Of a DNA stretch of 64,000 nt, positions 21,788 to 33,002 are shown one piece after another (the stretch's first letter is position 1; the number at the start of each line of letters is the position of its first letter). The stretch is taken from positions 558,001 to 622,000 of the forward strand of contig OZ241746.1 in NCBI GenBank assembly GCA_965201045.1. The letters run 5' to 3'. Below the pieces are notes generated by a model that was not told where the DNA came from, searched no databases, and saw nothing but the letters and a program-made list of their open reading frames with translations. Both the position numbers and the translations under genes were made by a program. This DNA comes from JAPORK01 sp026710285. Its GTDB lineage: Bacteria; Pseudomonadota; Gammaproteobacteria; Pseudomonadales; Endozoicomonadaceae.

Positions 21788-24700
21788 CTATAAAACCATA
21801 TAGCCTGCTACGTTTTTGTTTCCATTAAGAGCAAAAGAATAAAATTGCTCCATTATAGTTTGCTGTGAATCTGTTTTAAATACCATCGTACCATCCTCAT
21901 TAAAAAAATAAGCTCCCCAAAGATTGTCTTTTCCTGCAAATCTTTGTATTACTCCTATATGCAGCATTAACTCAACTACTGCAACTCCGGGCTCTGTTAA
22001 AATCTCATCCAGCCTCATTTCCTTATTAACTCCATCAATATAATGACTTCCAACCCCACCTAATTTTTCAATAACTCCTCTCATGCAAAGTGCATAGTTT
22101 GCCGTCTGTTTTTTGATCATTGTATCTTCTCCACTCATAATTCTGAGTCGCCCAAAAATTGTTCGTCTGGCACGATCGATAATTTCTGCTTTTAGCTTTA
22201 AAACTCTTTGCAAGGCCTGGAGCTGTAAAGGTGTCTCATTCAGGCATGATACCAAGCAAATTGTCCCTATATCACATGCTACTAAATCATTTCTTTCTAA
22301 TTTTAATATTTTCCAGACAGCCTCAACATCCTGTAAGTTTTTTAGTTCCAGCCTTTGACGCTGAAAATTAATAAACTGCTTTGCATGTTGTTTTAATATG
22401 GTTATTGGTGAATTTCGATCATAACAAACATTTGGATTTTCTTCTGTAGGGATTTTTATCATATTTAAGAGCTTTAGTTCATATATATTAACCTGAACTC
22501 GCGGGGTTGTAAAAAACAGTCCCATATCGACAGCCGCAGTGGCAACCATTGCTCCCATAGCGATGAACCCCTCTATAGAAGCCGCTATGTTTAATCCATG
22601 ATTAGCAGGAATGGCTGCGGCAACAACAGGAATAGTTCCGGCAGCTGCTGTTCCTGCCATTACTGCTGATGCCAATAACGTTCCACCATAAGTAGCTGCA
22701 CTTGCACCTAAAGTAACCACTGCCAAACCAGTGGTAATAACTGCACCGGTAATATTTGCCCACTTTTCATGCAGAGCGCTGAGTCCAAAAGTGCTTACAT
22801 AGCCCATCCATTTGAACATACTGCCAAGCCATTGTGGCATATTACCATTGGGATCAGTATTCATTATTGGGTTATTACTGCCAAACCCATAACCATCACC
22901 TGCCGGGTCTTCACTCACAAAATAGCGTTGCTCAGGATTATACGTTCTATGTCCATTACCTAAAAATTGCCAGCCAGTTGCAGGATCGGTAAGCGCTCCA
23001 TCAAATCCATGTAGCGTTTGTTGATATAGGGGTAATTTGCTAATATTGTAGCAATGAAAAACCATCCCGTAAGGACTGTAAAGATTGCGCTGGGTTAGTT
23101 TGTACTTTGTAGCATTGTTTTTTGCTTTAGTGAGTATACCGCTAATATCACCTTTATAGTTACTTTCATTGTATTGACTGATAAGACCATCAATAGTTTT
23201 TGCAACACCTAAAAAACCAGTGATGTGGCTGTTTTGTTCTGGTATAATGATTTTTTCATTAATTTCTTTACTGCCCCGATAAAAGAGATAGCGGGTACCG
23301 AGCTTACTGTCTGTTTTTACTTCACGTCCACTGCTGTCATAGAAATAATGACTGTACTGACCATCAGTTTTAGCAACCTGTACTATCTGATTAAAAGCAT
23401 TATAATCAATATGATTTCCTTCTCCGTCTGTCGTCATATTTCCAGCTATATCATAACTGAAGTGATGGATAGAAGGCGAGTGATAATTCCATGTTGTACT
23501 GATTTGTTGTAAACGTAATGGTGCAGAATAATCAGAGTAAGTATAATAAGTCGTTTTGTTCAGTGTCTGTCTTTGTGCAGAATTTTGTAATATTTCCTGC
23601 AAAGAAGTTATTCTGTTCAGAGAATTAAAAGTATAATTCTGTCTTATAATTATTGGTGCATGGTTAAGATCTGATCCGCTAAGTGCAGTATCCCGTGGAC
23701 ATAATGGCAATCCGGATGAACCTGCACAAGTCATGGTCACGAGATTATCAAGTGCATCATAATGATAATGCAAGCGTGCATACTGATGTAAATCATCCTG
23801 ATGAATCAGTGTGGTGATATTATTATCAGCATCATAACGAAAATACCATGCAGACAGTAACTTACCTGCGAGTCTGTCTTTAATAGTGAGCGGATGACCA
23901 AAGTGATCATACTCAAGTCTGCGTTCCATACCACTACCATAGTGCAGAGATTTAAGACGGGAAAAATCATCATAATTTAATACCGATAAGGTATCAGAAT
24001 AACCATAATGACTATGATAAGTGACTTCTTTTTCTCTGCTAAAAACGTCATATGTAGTTTGTATTTTATTGTTACCAATATCAGTCACACTGATAATACG
24101 ACGATTTTTATCATATTGCCAATTTAACTGATAGTCATGATAACTATTTTCTCCTGAATGGATGAGTTGGCGTATAAGACCATCAGTGTCATAAAGAAAG
24201 GTAGTTTTGCCAGTAATATCTTTGCGTGTTTTTATTAGCGTAGTCACCGGATCATATTGAAGTCGTAGCTGCAATTTTCCATCAAGCCATTTTGTTATTG
24301 GTAAACCAATTTTATTATATTGGAAAGTAACAGTGTGTCCTGCCGGGTTGGTGGTGCCAGATAGCTTGCCATCGTCAGTATAGGTGAAGGTGGTATGATG
24401 TCCGTCTTCACCTGCACTCCATAGCAAATCACCTGCACTATTGTATTCGGCTGAAGCTAATAAATAATACCCACCAGTTGCAGGCTTTGACCAGGACTGA
24501 ATTGCATGCCCGTTTAGATCATAGATTTTGTGAATAACGTCACCTGCAGGATTCATAACATCTGTCATCTGTCCCAGAGCATTATAATATTTTTTCATTG
24601 TGCGCCCCAAAGGATCTGTTGTGTTAATTTCACGACCAAAACCATCATAAGTAATAGTGGTCACTTTTGCATTAGTAGTTTTAATAATTTTATCAGTGAC

Positions 24701-27298
24701 ACTGCATAAAGTAGTAGTGGGAGGTAATGGCTGATTACTAGTGGGTAGTAATAGCATTTTAACCGGCTGATATAATACATTAGCCAGTGTAACAGAAACA
24801 GCAGAACGCCTGTTCTGTTTACTTAACTGATAGTTGACAACGCAGCGAAGGGCATCATCATATTGAGTGATAGTCGTTTGCTTATCCGGCAGATAAAGTT
24901 TAACTATCCGACCTGATTCATCATAATCTTGTGTAGTACGCAGAGATTTTATTTTTCCGGATTTCTCAATAATATAATTGGCTTTTTCAGCTATATGTCC
25001 AAAACGGTCATAAGTCGTTTTTTGTAATGGAATCCAATGACCAGGTTCTAATTCTCCATTATCAGTCAGTGATTCGGTAAAATACATCAATATACGTCCT
25101 GCACCATCAAAAGTAATTTTTTGTTGTAAACTGTTAACTGAAGTGATCAGCAACTGATTGTATTGTGGTGAAACGGTATAGTGATAATATGTGTGCATTG
25201 CAAATTTAGTGTCTTTAGCAAAATCTGTTTGTATCAGTCTTCCCCAGTGATCATAGTAATAATAGGTAATATTTCTTCCTTTTGAATCGCTACTTTGCAG
25301 GAGCTGATTAGTAAATAAACTGGTAGTCACCAGTGAAGATCGTCGCTGCTTTCCTAAACCGGTATCAGTAGTGACATAAGTAGTTTTTGTATGATTTTTT
25401 GAATCATAAAAATAACAATAATGCTTAATAACTGAATGTACCGTTGATGGTTGTTGTATGCTTCCGCTCATAACAGTTTTTTTTATTAAGCCGTAAGTAA
25501 AAATATTCTCCGGATCATTATAATAATAATTAGCTTTAGTTGTATATTCTTTACCAGCCTGCTGTATCTGATGATCAAGAACCAACCTGTATCCATGGCT
25601 ATTGTAATTAATCATCTTTCGATAATAGTTATGAATTATTACGAGAGGTGGTAAGGGTATCGTTGTTTTTGCCGGAAGAGTAGCTACCGATTTATTTAAT
25701 GTAGTAAAAAGCCAGCCAGAGGGCGTTGCCGGACAGGCAGAATCTCCGGACTCAGGACAGTAATGAATTTGAGTTGAACGACCAAATATATCTGTATGCT
25801 TAATTATTCTTCCATTATCATCATACTGCATTGTCTCTGTTGTTATAGCAGGAGTTTTAGTAGTATTACTCCAGAGTCTGGTAACTATTTTTAAAGGAAG
25901 ACTATAAGTAACCGGAAGATCTTTAAAAGAAGTGTGAGCACAACCATTGTCTGTATCCGTATTACAAAAGAAAGTGTGTACCTGGGATAATTTTTTTCCT
26001 GTACGGTCACTTATTTTCTGTTCATCAATTAGTAAGTGATATTTATTATAAGTACGAATATCCCGGATAAGATCATTATCAGTTTGTGTACGGTAGGTAT
26101 AAGTGGCTGGTGCTTCAAATAATATATCTGTAACACTGCTGTGAAGGGTTGATAATCCAGAATTAAAAGCCAGATAATTATGATCATTGATACTGATTTG
26201 TGAATACTGATAATATACGCTCATGGAAGGTTGTCCTGCTCCGGGCTTCACAGTTTCTGCTGAAACAACGCATAGATTAAAATTATAAAATCTATGCTTA
26301 ATACCTGTTTTCATTGCATCAGCACAGTTATAATTAAATAGCTTTTGTAGTCCGGTGGGATAATCAATTTCTTTGATCAAATGTCCGATATATCGAATAT
26401 ATATACCCGGACCGGTGTTGTTATGATCATCTGGCAGTGTAATACTGCGCAGAATTTCTCTTTCTTTATTAATGGAAGCAATAGCCGGTTTCCCTGTGCT
26501 TTCTCTGCTGATAACAATAATATTATTTTTTTTATGGTGAATGGTAACCCTATGCCCCTGATCATCTGTTATAAATTGCAACAGATGTGTTCCGGGTTTA
26601 TAAATAAAATGAACACTCCAGCCATCCTGTTGCTCTAATGTTTTTTCATATCCATCATGGTTAAGCGTTTCCCGCAAGCCATTAGTATAAGTAATCGTGA
26701 AATGCGTTTTTTTATCGCCTGAAATATAAATGTCCTGAAGCTTATGATATACAGGATACCACCGACCATTATCATGTTGTTGTAAATGAAAAGATTGTCC
26801 GATAGATGTTGTAAGCTGGTTAGTCTGCAAATTAAAATGGGTCAAATTCCAGCTCCAGCCATATCCCAGTCCATCAGGATTTGCTCTTGCAATGCTGTTG
26901 TAACCAATCTGTATATCAATATTAGGACCATGACCGCTGTTGCTTAATAAATTGCCTGCTTTAGCATGAAAGCTTAAGATGCCGGTACGCGGATCAGTGG
27001 CGGTATCTGCCATTTTTCTAAAATTAAAGGCATTAGACCAAATCCCTGCTCCCTGTGCAGTAGCCTGAGATAAACTTTGTGGTTGTTTGTTGTTTTTATT
27101 TACAGGTAATGCTTGGATTGAAGCATCAACTATTTTTTGTTTTGCTGCAAATCTTTTTTTATTATTTAATGCTTGATATTGTTGATTAACAAAAATAGTA
27201 GATTTTACTGCCTGTGTATGTTGTTGGAGGAGTAATATTGATAAGAGTAATAAAAAAATCAAGTGATCTCTTATTTTGGTCAGAGCAGTTAACAACAT
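21788..27298 (-). CDS. RHS/YD-repeat secreted protein, copy 4
   Basis: The protein has 1836 residues from the ATG at 27298. Its N-terminus (MLLTALTKIRDHLIFLLLL, signal peptide ending QQHTQA, then VKSTIFVNQQYQALNN) is close to copy 5 and unlike copies 1-3. Its C-terminal domain belongs with copies 1-3 (C1675 in ACDIGTICLVSCL, H1780 in ELMLHIGVIQRF, EDG aspartate). The gene therefore reads as a mosaic. The core is GWQFLGNGHRTYNPEQRYF, SEDPAGDG, PIMNTDPNGN. The region between Cys and His (IDRARRTIFGRLRIM...) is unique among the copies. Only 72 bp separate it from copy 5 and the long leader is missing, so co-transcription with copy 5 is likely. Confidence 0.93.
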   Translation of the reverse strand: MLLTALTKIRDHLIFLLLLSILLLQQHTQAVKSTIFVNQQYQALNNKKRFAAKQKIVDASIQALPVNKNNKQPQSLSQATAQGAGIWSNAFNFRKMADTATDPRTGILSFHAKAGNLLSNSGHGPNIDIQIGYNSIARANPDGLGYGWSWNLTHFNLQTNQLTTSIGQSFHLQQHDNGRWYPVYHKLQDIYISGDKKTHFTITYTNGLRETLNHDGYEKTLEQQDGWSVHFIYKPGTHLLQFITDDQGHRVTIHHKKNNIIVISRESTGKPAIASINKEREILRSITLPDDHNNTGPGIYIRYIGHLIKEIDYPTGLQKLFNYNCADAMKTGIKHRFYNFNLCVVSAETVKPGAGQPSMSVYYQYSQISINDHNYLAFNSGLSTLHSSVTDILFEAPATYTYRTQTDNDLIRDIRTYNKYHLLIDEQKISDRTGKKLSQVHTFFCNTDTDNGCAHTSFKDLPVTYSLPLKIVTRLWSNTTKTPAITTETMQYDDNGRIIKHTDIFGRSTQIHYCPESGDSACPATPSGWLFTTLNKSVATLPAKTTIPLPPLVIIHNYYRKMINYNSHGYRLVLDHQIQQAGKEYTTKANYYYNDPENIFTYGLIKKTVMSGSIQQPSTVHSVIKHYCYFYDSKNHTKTTYVTTDTGLGKQRRSSLVTTSLFTNQLLQSSDSKGRNITYYYYDHWGRLIQTDFAKDTKFAMHTYYHYTVSPQYNQLLITSVNSLQQKITFDGAGRILMYFTESLTDNGELEPGHWIPLQKTTYDRFGHIAEKANYIIEKSGKIKSLRTTQDYDESGRIVKLYLPDKQTTITQYDDALRCVVNYQLSKQNRRSAVSVTLANVLYQPVKMLLLPTSNQPLPPTTTLCSVTDKIIKTTNAKVTTITYDGFGREINTTDPLGRTMKKYYNALGQMTDVMNPAGDVIHKIYDLNGHAIQSWSKPATGGYYLLASAEYNSAGDLLWSAGEDGHHTTFTYTDDGKLSGTTNPAGHTVTFQYNKIGLPITKWLDGKLQLRLQYDPVTTLIKTRKDITGKTTFLYDTDGLIRQLIHSGENSYHDYQLNWQYDKNRRIISVTDIGNNKIQTTYDVFSREKEVTYHSHYGYSDTLSVLNYDDFSRLKSLHYGSGMERRLEYDHFGHPLTIKDRLAGKLLSAWYFRYDADNNITTLIHQDDLHQYARLHYHYDALDNLVTMTCAGSSGLPLCPRDTALSGSDLNHAPIIIRQNYTFNSLNRITSLQEILQNSAQRQTLNKTTYYTYSDYSAPLRLQQISTTWNYHSPSIHHFSYDIAGNMTTDGEGNHIDYNAFNQIVQVAKTDGQYSHYFYDSSGREVKTDSKLGTRYLFYRGSKEINEKIIIPEQNSHITGFLGVAKTIDGLISQYNESNYKGDISGILTKAKNNATKYKLTQRNLYSPYGMVFHCYNISKLPLYQQTLHGFDGALTDPATGWQFLGNGHRTYNPEQRYFVSEDPAGDGYGFGSNNPIMNTDPNGNMPQWLGSMFKWMGYVSTFGLSALHEKWANITGAVITTGLAVVTLGASAATYGGTLLASAVMAGTAAAGTIPVVAAAIPANHGLNIAASIEGFIAMGAMVATAAVDMGLFFTTPRVQVNIYELKLLNMIKIPTEENPNVCYDRNSPITILKQHAKQFINFQRQRLELKNLQDVEAVWKILKLERNDLVACDIGTICLVSCLNETPLQLQALQRVLKLKAEIIDRARRTIFGRLRIMSGEDTMIKKQTANYALCMRGVIEKLGGVGSHYIDGVNKEMRLDEILTEPGVAVVELMLHIGVIQRFAGKDNLWGAYFFNEDGTMVFKTDSQQTIMEQFYSFALNGNKNVAGYMVL

Positions 27299-27370
27299 AA
27301 AAATACCTGTAAAAACGACTGAAGTGAAAATATATTTAAATATACAGAAAAAACAAAGATCATGATAAAG
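27299..27370 (-). other. Short spacer between RHS copies 5 and 4
   Basis: Only 72 bp separate the copy 5 stop (TAG) from the copy 4 ATG. It keeps the start-proximal end of the leader (TATTTAAATATATTTT, then ACAGGTATTTTT) but lacks the upstream TTTTCC/TTTACAG block. I see neither promoter nor terminator, which suggests read-through from copy 5 into copy 4. Confidence 0.5.
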
Positions 27371-30300
27371 CTATGCTTTATAGGGTAAATGCATATAGCT
27401 GATAATTAACGGATCAGGTGTGAAATTTGAGGTAGCCATGAACTCTTCTTTTATAGCTTCCAGTGATCCTTTTTGAAATGCTATATTCCCATCATCACTA
27501 AAAACATAAATTCCCCAGCTATCTGCTTCTGCAAATCTTTCTATTACTGCTACATGAACATCTGATTCGACTGCAGCTATTCCAGGTTTATTTAAAAGGA
27601 TATCGAATGCAAGATTTGCAATAAAGTTTCCTCCTTTCAGATAGTGATAGTCATATCTTGTTGATCCAAATTGACCAAGTATATAGCCAAACATGTCTCT
27701 GTAAGCCTTAACTTTGTATTCCCATACTGAGCGTTGCTGCTCTTCTATCAGTTTCCATTTATCCTCACCGATTTTTTTATGCAACAATAACATGCTGTCA
27801 TTAAAGTCACAAGCATTGAGCTTTAGTCGTAAAAATAGTCTGAGGTGTTGTAATTTTAAAGGTCTTCCAGTTAAGTAGGATGCCATACAAAGTGTTGCTA
27901 CATCACATGTAATTAAATCATTTTTTACTGATTTAAATGCTTTCCAGGTGCGTTCAACATCACTGTATTTATTTATATTCAATAATTGACGTCTTTCATC
28001 AAAAAGATCTCTTATTTGTTGTTTCAAAACACCCAAAGGTAAACTCTTATTATAAGTACACTCTGATGGATGAAAGCGTGCTACTCTCAGCATATTTAAA
28101 ATATTGAGTTCATGTTCATTATTCCGGACCAAAGGTGCAGAAAAAAATAACCCCATATCCACAGCAGCAGTAGCAATCATTGCCCCCATTTCAACAAATC
28201 CTTCTATAGACGCTGCCATATTTAACCCGTGATTAGCAGGAATTGCTGCTGCAACAACAGGAATGCTTCCAACAGCTGCTGCCCCTCCTGCTACCACTGA
28301 TGCCAGCAAAGTACCTCCATAAGTGGCTACACTTGCACCTAAAGTAGCCACTGTTAAACCTGTGGTAATAATTGTACCGGCAACATGCGCCCACTTTGCA
28401 TGCAGAGCACTGAGTCCAAAAGTGCTTACATAATCCATCCCTTTTAAAACACCCCCAAGCCATTTTGGTATGTTACCTCCAGGGTCAGTATTCATTATCG
28501 GATTGTTACTACCAAAACTATAACCATTACCTGCCGGATCTTCACTGACAAAATAACGTTGTTTAGGATTATACGCCCTGTGACCATTGCCTAAAAATTG
28601 CCAGCCAGTTGCAGGATCTGTTAGCTCTCCATCAAACCCATGTAGTGTTTGTTGATATAAGGGTATCTTGCTGGTGTTGCTACAATGAAAAACCATTCCG
28701 TAAGGGCTGTAAATATTACGTTGTGTTAGCCTGTATTCAGATGTATTTTGTTTTATTTTGGTAAGTATACCACTGATATCACCTTTATAGTTACTCTCAT
28801 TGTATTGGCTGATAAAACCATCAATAGTTTTTGCAACACCTAAAAAACCAGTAATGTGACTGTTTTGCCCTGGTGTAATGATTTTTTCATTAATCTCTTT
28901 ATTGTCTCGGTAAAATAGATAGCGGGTGCCGAGTTTACTTTCTGTTTTTACTTCACGTCCACTACTGTCATAGAAATAATAGCTATGCTGACCATCAATT
29001 TTATTGACCTGCACTATCTGATTAAAAGCATTATAATAAATATGATTCCCTTCTCCGTCTGTAATCATATTCCCGTTTATATCATAATTGAAATGGTGTA
29101 TAACAGATGACTGATAATTCCATGTTGTACTGATTTGTTGTAAACGTAATGGTACAGAAAGATCGGAGTAATTATAATTAGTCGTTTTATTTAGTGTGTT
29201 TTTTTGTGATAAATTTTGCAGTATTTCCCGAACAGAAGTCAGTCGGTTTAATGAATTAAAAATATAATCTTGTCTGGTAATTACCGGTGCACGGTTAAGA
29301 TTTGATCCGCTTAGCGCTGTATCCCGGGGGCATAGTTGCAACCGGGGTGAGCCTGTGCAGATCATGGAAACGAGATTGTTAAGTACATCATACTGATAGT
29401 GAAGGCGTGCATACTGATGTGAATCATTCTGTTGGATCAGTGTAGTGATATTGTTATCGGCATCATAATGGAAAGACCATACCGACAATAATTTACCTGT
29501 AAGTTTATCATTGATAGTTAGCAGATGACCAAAATGATCATATTCAATTGTGCGTTTCATACCACTTCCATAGTGGAGTGCTTTGAGGCGGGAAAAATCA
29601 TCGTAGGTTAACACAGATAAAGTATCAGAATCACCTTTATAGTTGTGATAAGTGATTTTTTCTGTTCTTCCAATAGTGTCATATGTTATTTGTATTTTAT
29701 TATTAGCAATATCAGTCATACTTATAATACGTCGGTTTTTATCATACTGCCAACTCAGATGATAATTCGGATAACCATTTTCACCTGAATGAAAAAGTTG
29801 TCGTATAAAACCATCAGTATCATAAATAAAAGTAGTTTTACCAGTAATGTCAGTACGCACTTTTACTAAAGTAGTGACCGGATCATACTGAAGCCGTAGT
29901 TGCAATTTTCCATCCAGCCATTTGGTTGTTGGTAAACCAATTGTATTATATTGAAAAGCAACAGTATGTCCTGCTGGATTGGTGGTGCCTAATAGCTTGC
30001 CATCATCCGTATAGGTGAAGGTGGTGCGATGTCCGTCTTCACCTGCACTCCATAGCAAATCACCGGCACTATTATATTCAGCTGAAGCTAACAGATAGCT
30101 ACCACCAGAAGCAGGTCGCACCCAGGACTGAATTTCATGTCCATTCAGATCATAGACATTGTGTATTATATCACCAGCAGGGTCTACAATATCTGTCATC
30201 TGTCCTATGGAGTTATAATATTTTTTTATAGTACGACCCAAAGGATCTGTTGTACTTATTTCCCGACTAAAACCATCATAAGTAATAGTGGTTACTTTTG

Positions 30301-32929
30301 CATTGGTAGTTTTAACAATCTTATCATTAGCGCTACATAAAGCATTTACAGAAGGTAATGGCTGATCACCACCGGGGAGTAGCAACGTTTTAACCGGCTG
30401 ATATAACACATTAGTTAATATAACAGAAACTATCGAGCGTTCGTTTTGACGACTTAACTGATAATTAATAACACAGCGGTGAGCATCATCATATTGAGTA
30501 ACAGAAATTTGTTTATCAGGCATATAAAGCTTAACTATCCTACCTGAGTCATCATAGTCCTGCCTCGTAAGCAATGACTTTATTTTCCCTGATTGTTCAA
30601 CAATGTAATTGTATTGTGCAGCAATACGTCCAAAACAGTCATAAGTCGTTTTTTGTAATGGAATCCAGTGACCTGGTTTTGATTTTCCATTATAAGTCAG
30701 CGCTTCGGTAAAATGTATTAATATACGTCCTGCACCATCTAAAGTGATTTTTTGTTGTAAACTATTAACTGAAGTTATCAGCAGCTGATTGTGTTGTGGT
30801 GAAACGGTATAGTGATAATATGTGTGCACTGCAAATTTAGTATCTTTAGCAAAATCTGTTTGTATAAGCCTTCCCCAGTGATCATAGTAATAACAGGTAA
30901 TATTTCTTCCTTTTGAATCGCTACTTTTCAGGAGCTGATTAGTAAATAAACTGGTCGTCACCAATGAAGATTGTCGTTGCTTTCCTAAACCGGTATCAGT
31001 GGTGACATAAGTAGTTTTTGTATGATTTTTTGAATCATAAAAGTAATAATAATGCTGAATAACTGAATGTACCGTTGATGGTTGTTGTATGCTGCCGCTC
31101 AGAACAGTTTTTTTTAGTAATCCGTAAGTAAAAATATTCTTCAGATCCTGATAATAATAATTAGCTTTAGTTGTATATTCTTTACCAGCCTGCTGTATCT
31201 GATGATCAAGAACCAGCCTGTATCCATGGTTGTTATAATTAATCATTTTTCGGTAATAATTATGAATTGTTACGGGAGGAGGTAAGGGTATCGTTGTTTT
31301 TGCCGGAAAAGTAGTCACCGATTCATTTAATGTTGTAAAAAGCCAGCCGGAAGGTATTGCCGGACAGGCAGAGTCTCCGGATTCAGGACAGTAATGAATT
31401 TGAGTTGAACGACCAAAGATATCTGTATGCTTAATTATCAGTCCCTGACTATCATACTGCATTGTCTGCGTGGTTATAGAAGGAATTTCAGATGTATTAC
31501 TCCAGAGTTTGGTAACTATTTTTAAAGGAAGACTATAAGTAACTGGAAGATCTTTAAAAGAAGTGTGAGCACAACCATTGTCTGTATCAGTATCACAAAA
31601 GAAAGTGTGCACCTGGGATAATTTTTTTCCTGTACGGTCACTTATTTTTTGTTCATCAATTAGTAAATGATATTTATTATAAGTACGAATATTTCGAATA
31701 AGATTATCATCAGTTTGTGTACGGTAGGTATAAGTGGCTGGTGCTTCAAATAATATATCTGTATTACTGCTATGAAGGGTTGACAGTCCGGAATTAAAAG
31801 CCAGATAATTATGATTGTTCGCACTGATTTGTGAATACTGATAATATACGGTCATGGAAGGTTGTTCTGCTCCAGGATTCATAGTTTCTGCTGAAACAAC
31901 GCATAGATTAAGATTATAAAATCCATACTTAATATCTGTTTTCATTGCATCAGCACAGTTGTAATTAAATAGCTTTTGTAGTCCGGTTGGATAATCAACT
32001 TCTTTGATCAAATGTCCGATATATCGGATGTATATACCCGGTCCAGTATTGCTCTGATAATCAGGCAATGTAACACTGCGTAGAATTCCTCCTTCTTTAT
32101 TAATGGAAACAATAGCCGGTTGCCCTATACTTTCTCTGCTGATAACAGTAATATTATTTTTTTTATGGTAAATGATGACCCTATTCCCCTGATCATCTGT
32201 TATAAATTGCAACAGATGTGTTCCAGATTTATAAATAAAATGAACACTCCAACCATCCTGTTGCTCTAATGTTGTTTCATATCCATCATGATTGAGCGTT
32301 TCCCGCAAACCATTAGTATAGGTAATCGTGAAATGTGTTTTTTTATCACCTGAAATATAAATATCCTGAAGCTTATGATATAAAGGATACCATTGACCAT
32401 TATCATGTTGTTGTAAATGAAAAGATTGTCCGGTCGATGTAGTAAGCTGGTTAGTCTGCAAATTAAAATGGGTCAAATTCCAGCTCCAGCCATATCCCAG
32501 TCCATCAGGATTTTCTCTTGCAATGCTGTTGTAACCAATCTGTACATCAATATTAGGACCATGACCGCTGTTGCTTAATAAATTGCCTGCTTTAGCATGA
32601 AAGCTTAAGATGCCGGTACGCGGATCAGTGGCGGTATCTGCAATTTTTCTAAAATTAAAGGCATTAGACCAAATCCCTGCTCCCTGTGCAGTAGCCTGAG
32701 ATAAACTTCGTGGTTGTTTGCTGTTTTTATTTGCAGGTAATGCCCGGATTGAGGCATCGACTATTTTTTGTTTTACTGCAAATCTTCTTTTATTGTTTAA
32801 TCCCTGATATTGTTGATTAACAAAAATAGCAGATTTCACTGCTTGCGTATGTTGTTGGAGGAGTGACATTGATAAGAGTAATAAAAAAATCAAATGATCT
32901 CTTATGTTGGTCGGACCAGTTAACAACAT
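27371..32929 (-). CDS. RHS/YD-repeat secreted protein, copy 5
   Basis: The protein has 1852 residues. The N-terminus (MLLTGPTNIRDHLIFLLLL, signal ending QQHTQA) pairs with copy 4, but the C-terminal domain is the second subtype shared with copies 6 and 7: longer, and ending PLIISYMHLPYKA. C1675 (in ITCDVATLCMASYL) and H1792 (in ESDVHVAVIERF) align with the Cys and His of the first subtype despite low similarity around them, and SWGIYVFSDDG supplies the conserved Trp, Tyr and Asp. The core reads GWQFLGNGHRAYNPKQRYF, SEDPAGNGYSFG, PIMNTDPGGN. The hydrophobic segment (IITTGLTVATLGASVATYGG...) is retained. Spacers of 72-73 bp on both sides place it inside a probable three-gene unit. Confidence 0.93.
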   Translation of the reverse strand: MLLTGPTNIRDHLIFLLLLSMSLLQQHTQAVKSAIFVNQQYQGLNNKRRFAVKQKIVDASIRALPANKNSKQPRSLSQATAQGAGIWSNAFNFRKIADTATDPRTGILSFHAKAGNLLSNSGHGPNIDVQIGYNSIARENPDGLGYGWSWNLTHFNLQTNQLTTSTGQSFHLQQHDNGQWYPLYHKLQDIYISGDKKTHFTITYTNGLRETLNHDGYETTLEQQDGWSVHFIYKSGTHLLQFITDDQGNRVIIYHKKNNITVISRESIGQPAIVSINKEGGILRSVTLPDYQSNTGPGIYIRYIGHLIKEVDYPTGLQKLFNYNCADAMKTDIKYGFYNLNLCVVSAETMNPGAEQPSMTVYYQYSQISANNHNYLAFNSGLSTLHSSNTDILFEAPATYTYRTQTDDNLIRNIRTYNKYHLLIDEQKISDRTGKKLSQVHTFFCDTDTDNGCAHTSFKDLPVTYSLPLKIVTKLWSNTSEIPSITTQTMQYDSQGLIIKHTDIFGRSTQIHYCPESGDSACPAIPSGWLFTTLNESVTTFPAKTTIPLPPPVTIHNYYRKMINYNNHGYRLVLDHQIQQAGKEYTTKANYYYQDLKNIFTYGLLKKTVLSGSIQQPSTVHSVIQHYYYFYDSKNHTKTTYVTTDTGLGKQRQSSLVTTSLFTNQLLKSSDSKGRNITCYYYDHWGRLIQTDFAKDTKFAVHTYYHYTVSPQHNQLLITSVNSLQQKITLDGAGRILIHFTEALTYNGKSKPGHWIPLQKTTYDCFGRIAAQYNYIVEQSGKIKSLLTRQDYDDSGRIVKLYMPDKQISVTQYDDAHRCVINYQLSRQNERSIVSVILTNVLYQPVKTLLLPGGDQPLPSVNALCSANDKIVKTTNAKVTTITYDGFSREISTTDPLGRTIKKYYNSIGQMTDIVDPAGDIIHNVYDLNGHEIQSWVRPASGGSYLLASAEYNSAGDLLWSAGEDGHRTTFTYTDDGKLLGTTNPAGHTVAFQYNTIGLPTTKWLDGKLQLRLQYDPVTTLVKVRTDITGKTTFIYDTDGFIRQLFHSGENGYPNYHLSWQYDKNRRIISMTDIANNKIQITYDTIGRTEKITYHNYKGDSDTLSVLTYDDFSRLKALHYGSGMKRTIEYDHFGHLLTINDKLTGKLLSVWSFHYDADNNITTLIQQNDSHQYARLHYQYDVLNNLVSMICTGSPRLQLCPRDTALSGSNLNRAPVITRQDYIFNSLNRLTSVREILQNLSQKNTLNKTTNYNYSDLSVPLRLQQISTTWNYQSSVIHHFNYDINGNMITDGEGNHIYYNAFNQIVQVNKIDGQHSYYFYDSSGREVKTESKLGTRYLFYRDNKEINEKIITPGQNSHITGFLGVAKTIDGFISQYNESNYKGDISGILTKIKQNTSEYRLTQRNIYSPYGMVFHCSNTSKIPLYQQTLHGFDGELTDPATGWQFLGNGHRAYNPKQRYFVSEDPAGNGYSFGSNNPIMNTDPGGNIPKWLGGVLKGMDYVSTFGLSALHAKWAHVAGTIITTGLTVATLGASVATYGGTLLASVVAGGAAAVGSIPVVAAAIPANHGLNMAASIEGFVEMGAMIATAAVDMGLFFSAPLVRNNEHELNILNMLRVARFHPSECTYNKSLPLGVLKQQIRDLFDERRQLLNINKYSDVERTWKAFKSVKNDLITCDVATLCMASYLTGRPLKLQHLRLFLRLKLNACDFNDSMLLLHKKIGEDKWKLIEEQQRSVWEYKVKAYRDMFGYILGQFGSTRYDYHYLKGGNFIANLAFDILLNKPGIAAVESDVHVAVIERFAEADSWGIYVFSDDGNIAFQKGSLEAIKEEFMATSNFTPDPLIISYMHLPYKA

Positions 32930-33002
32930 AAAAATACCTGTAAAAACAATTAAAGTGAAAATATATATTGAATATACAGAAAAAACCGTAATTATGATAA
33001 AG
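32930..33002 (-). other. Short spacer between RHS copies 6 and 5
   Basis: This 73-bp spacer has the same truncated form as the one between copies 5 and 4: AT-rich tract plus the ACAGGTATTTTT start element, without the upstream leader block. The likeness of the two short spacers fits a duplication of a unit that had already lost the leader. Confidence 0.5.
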
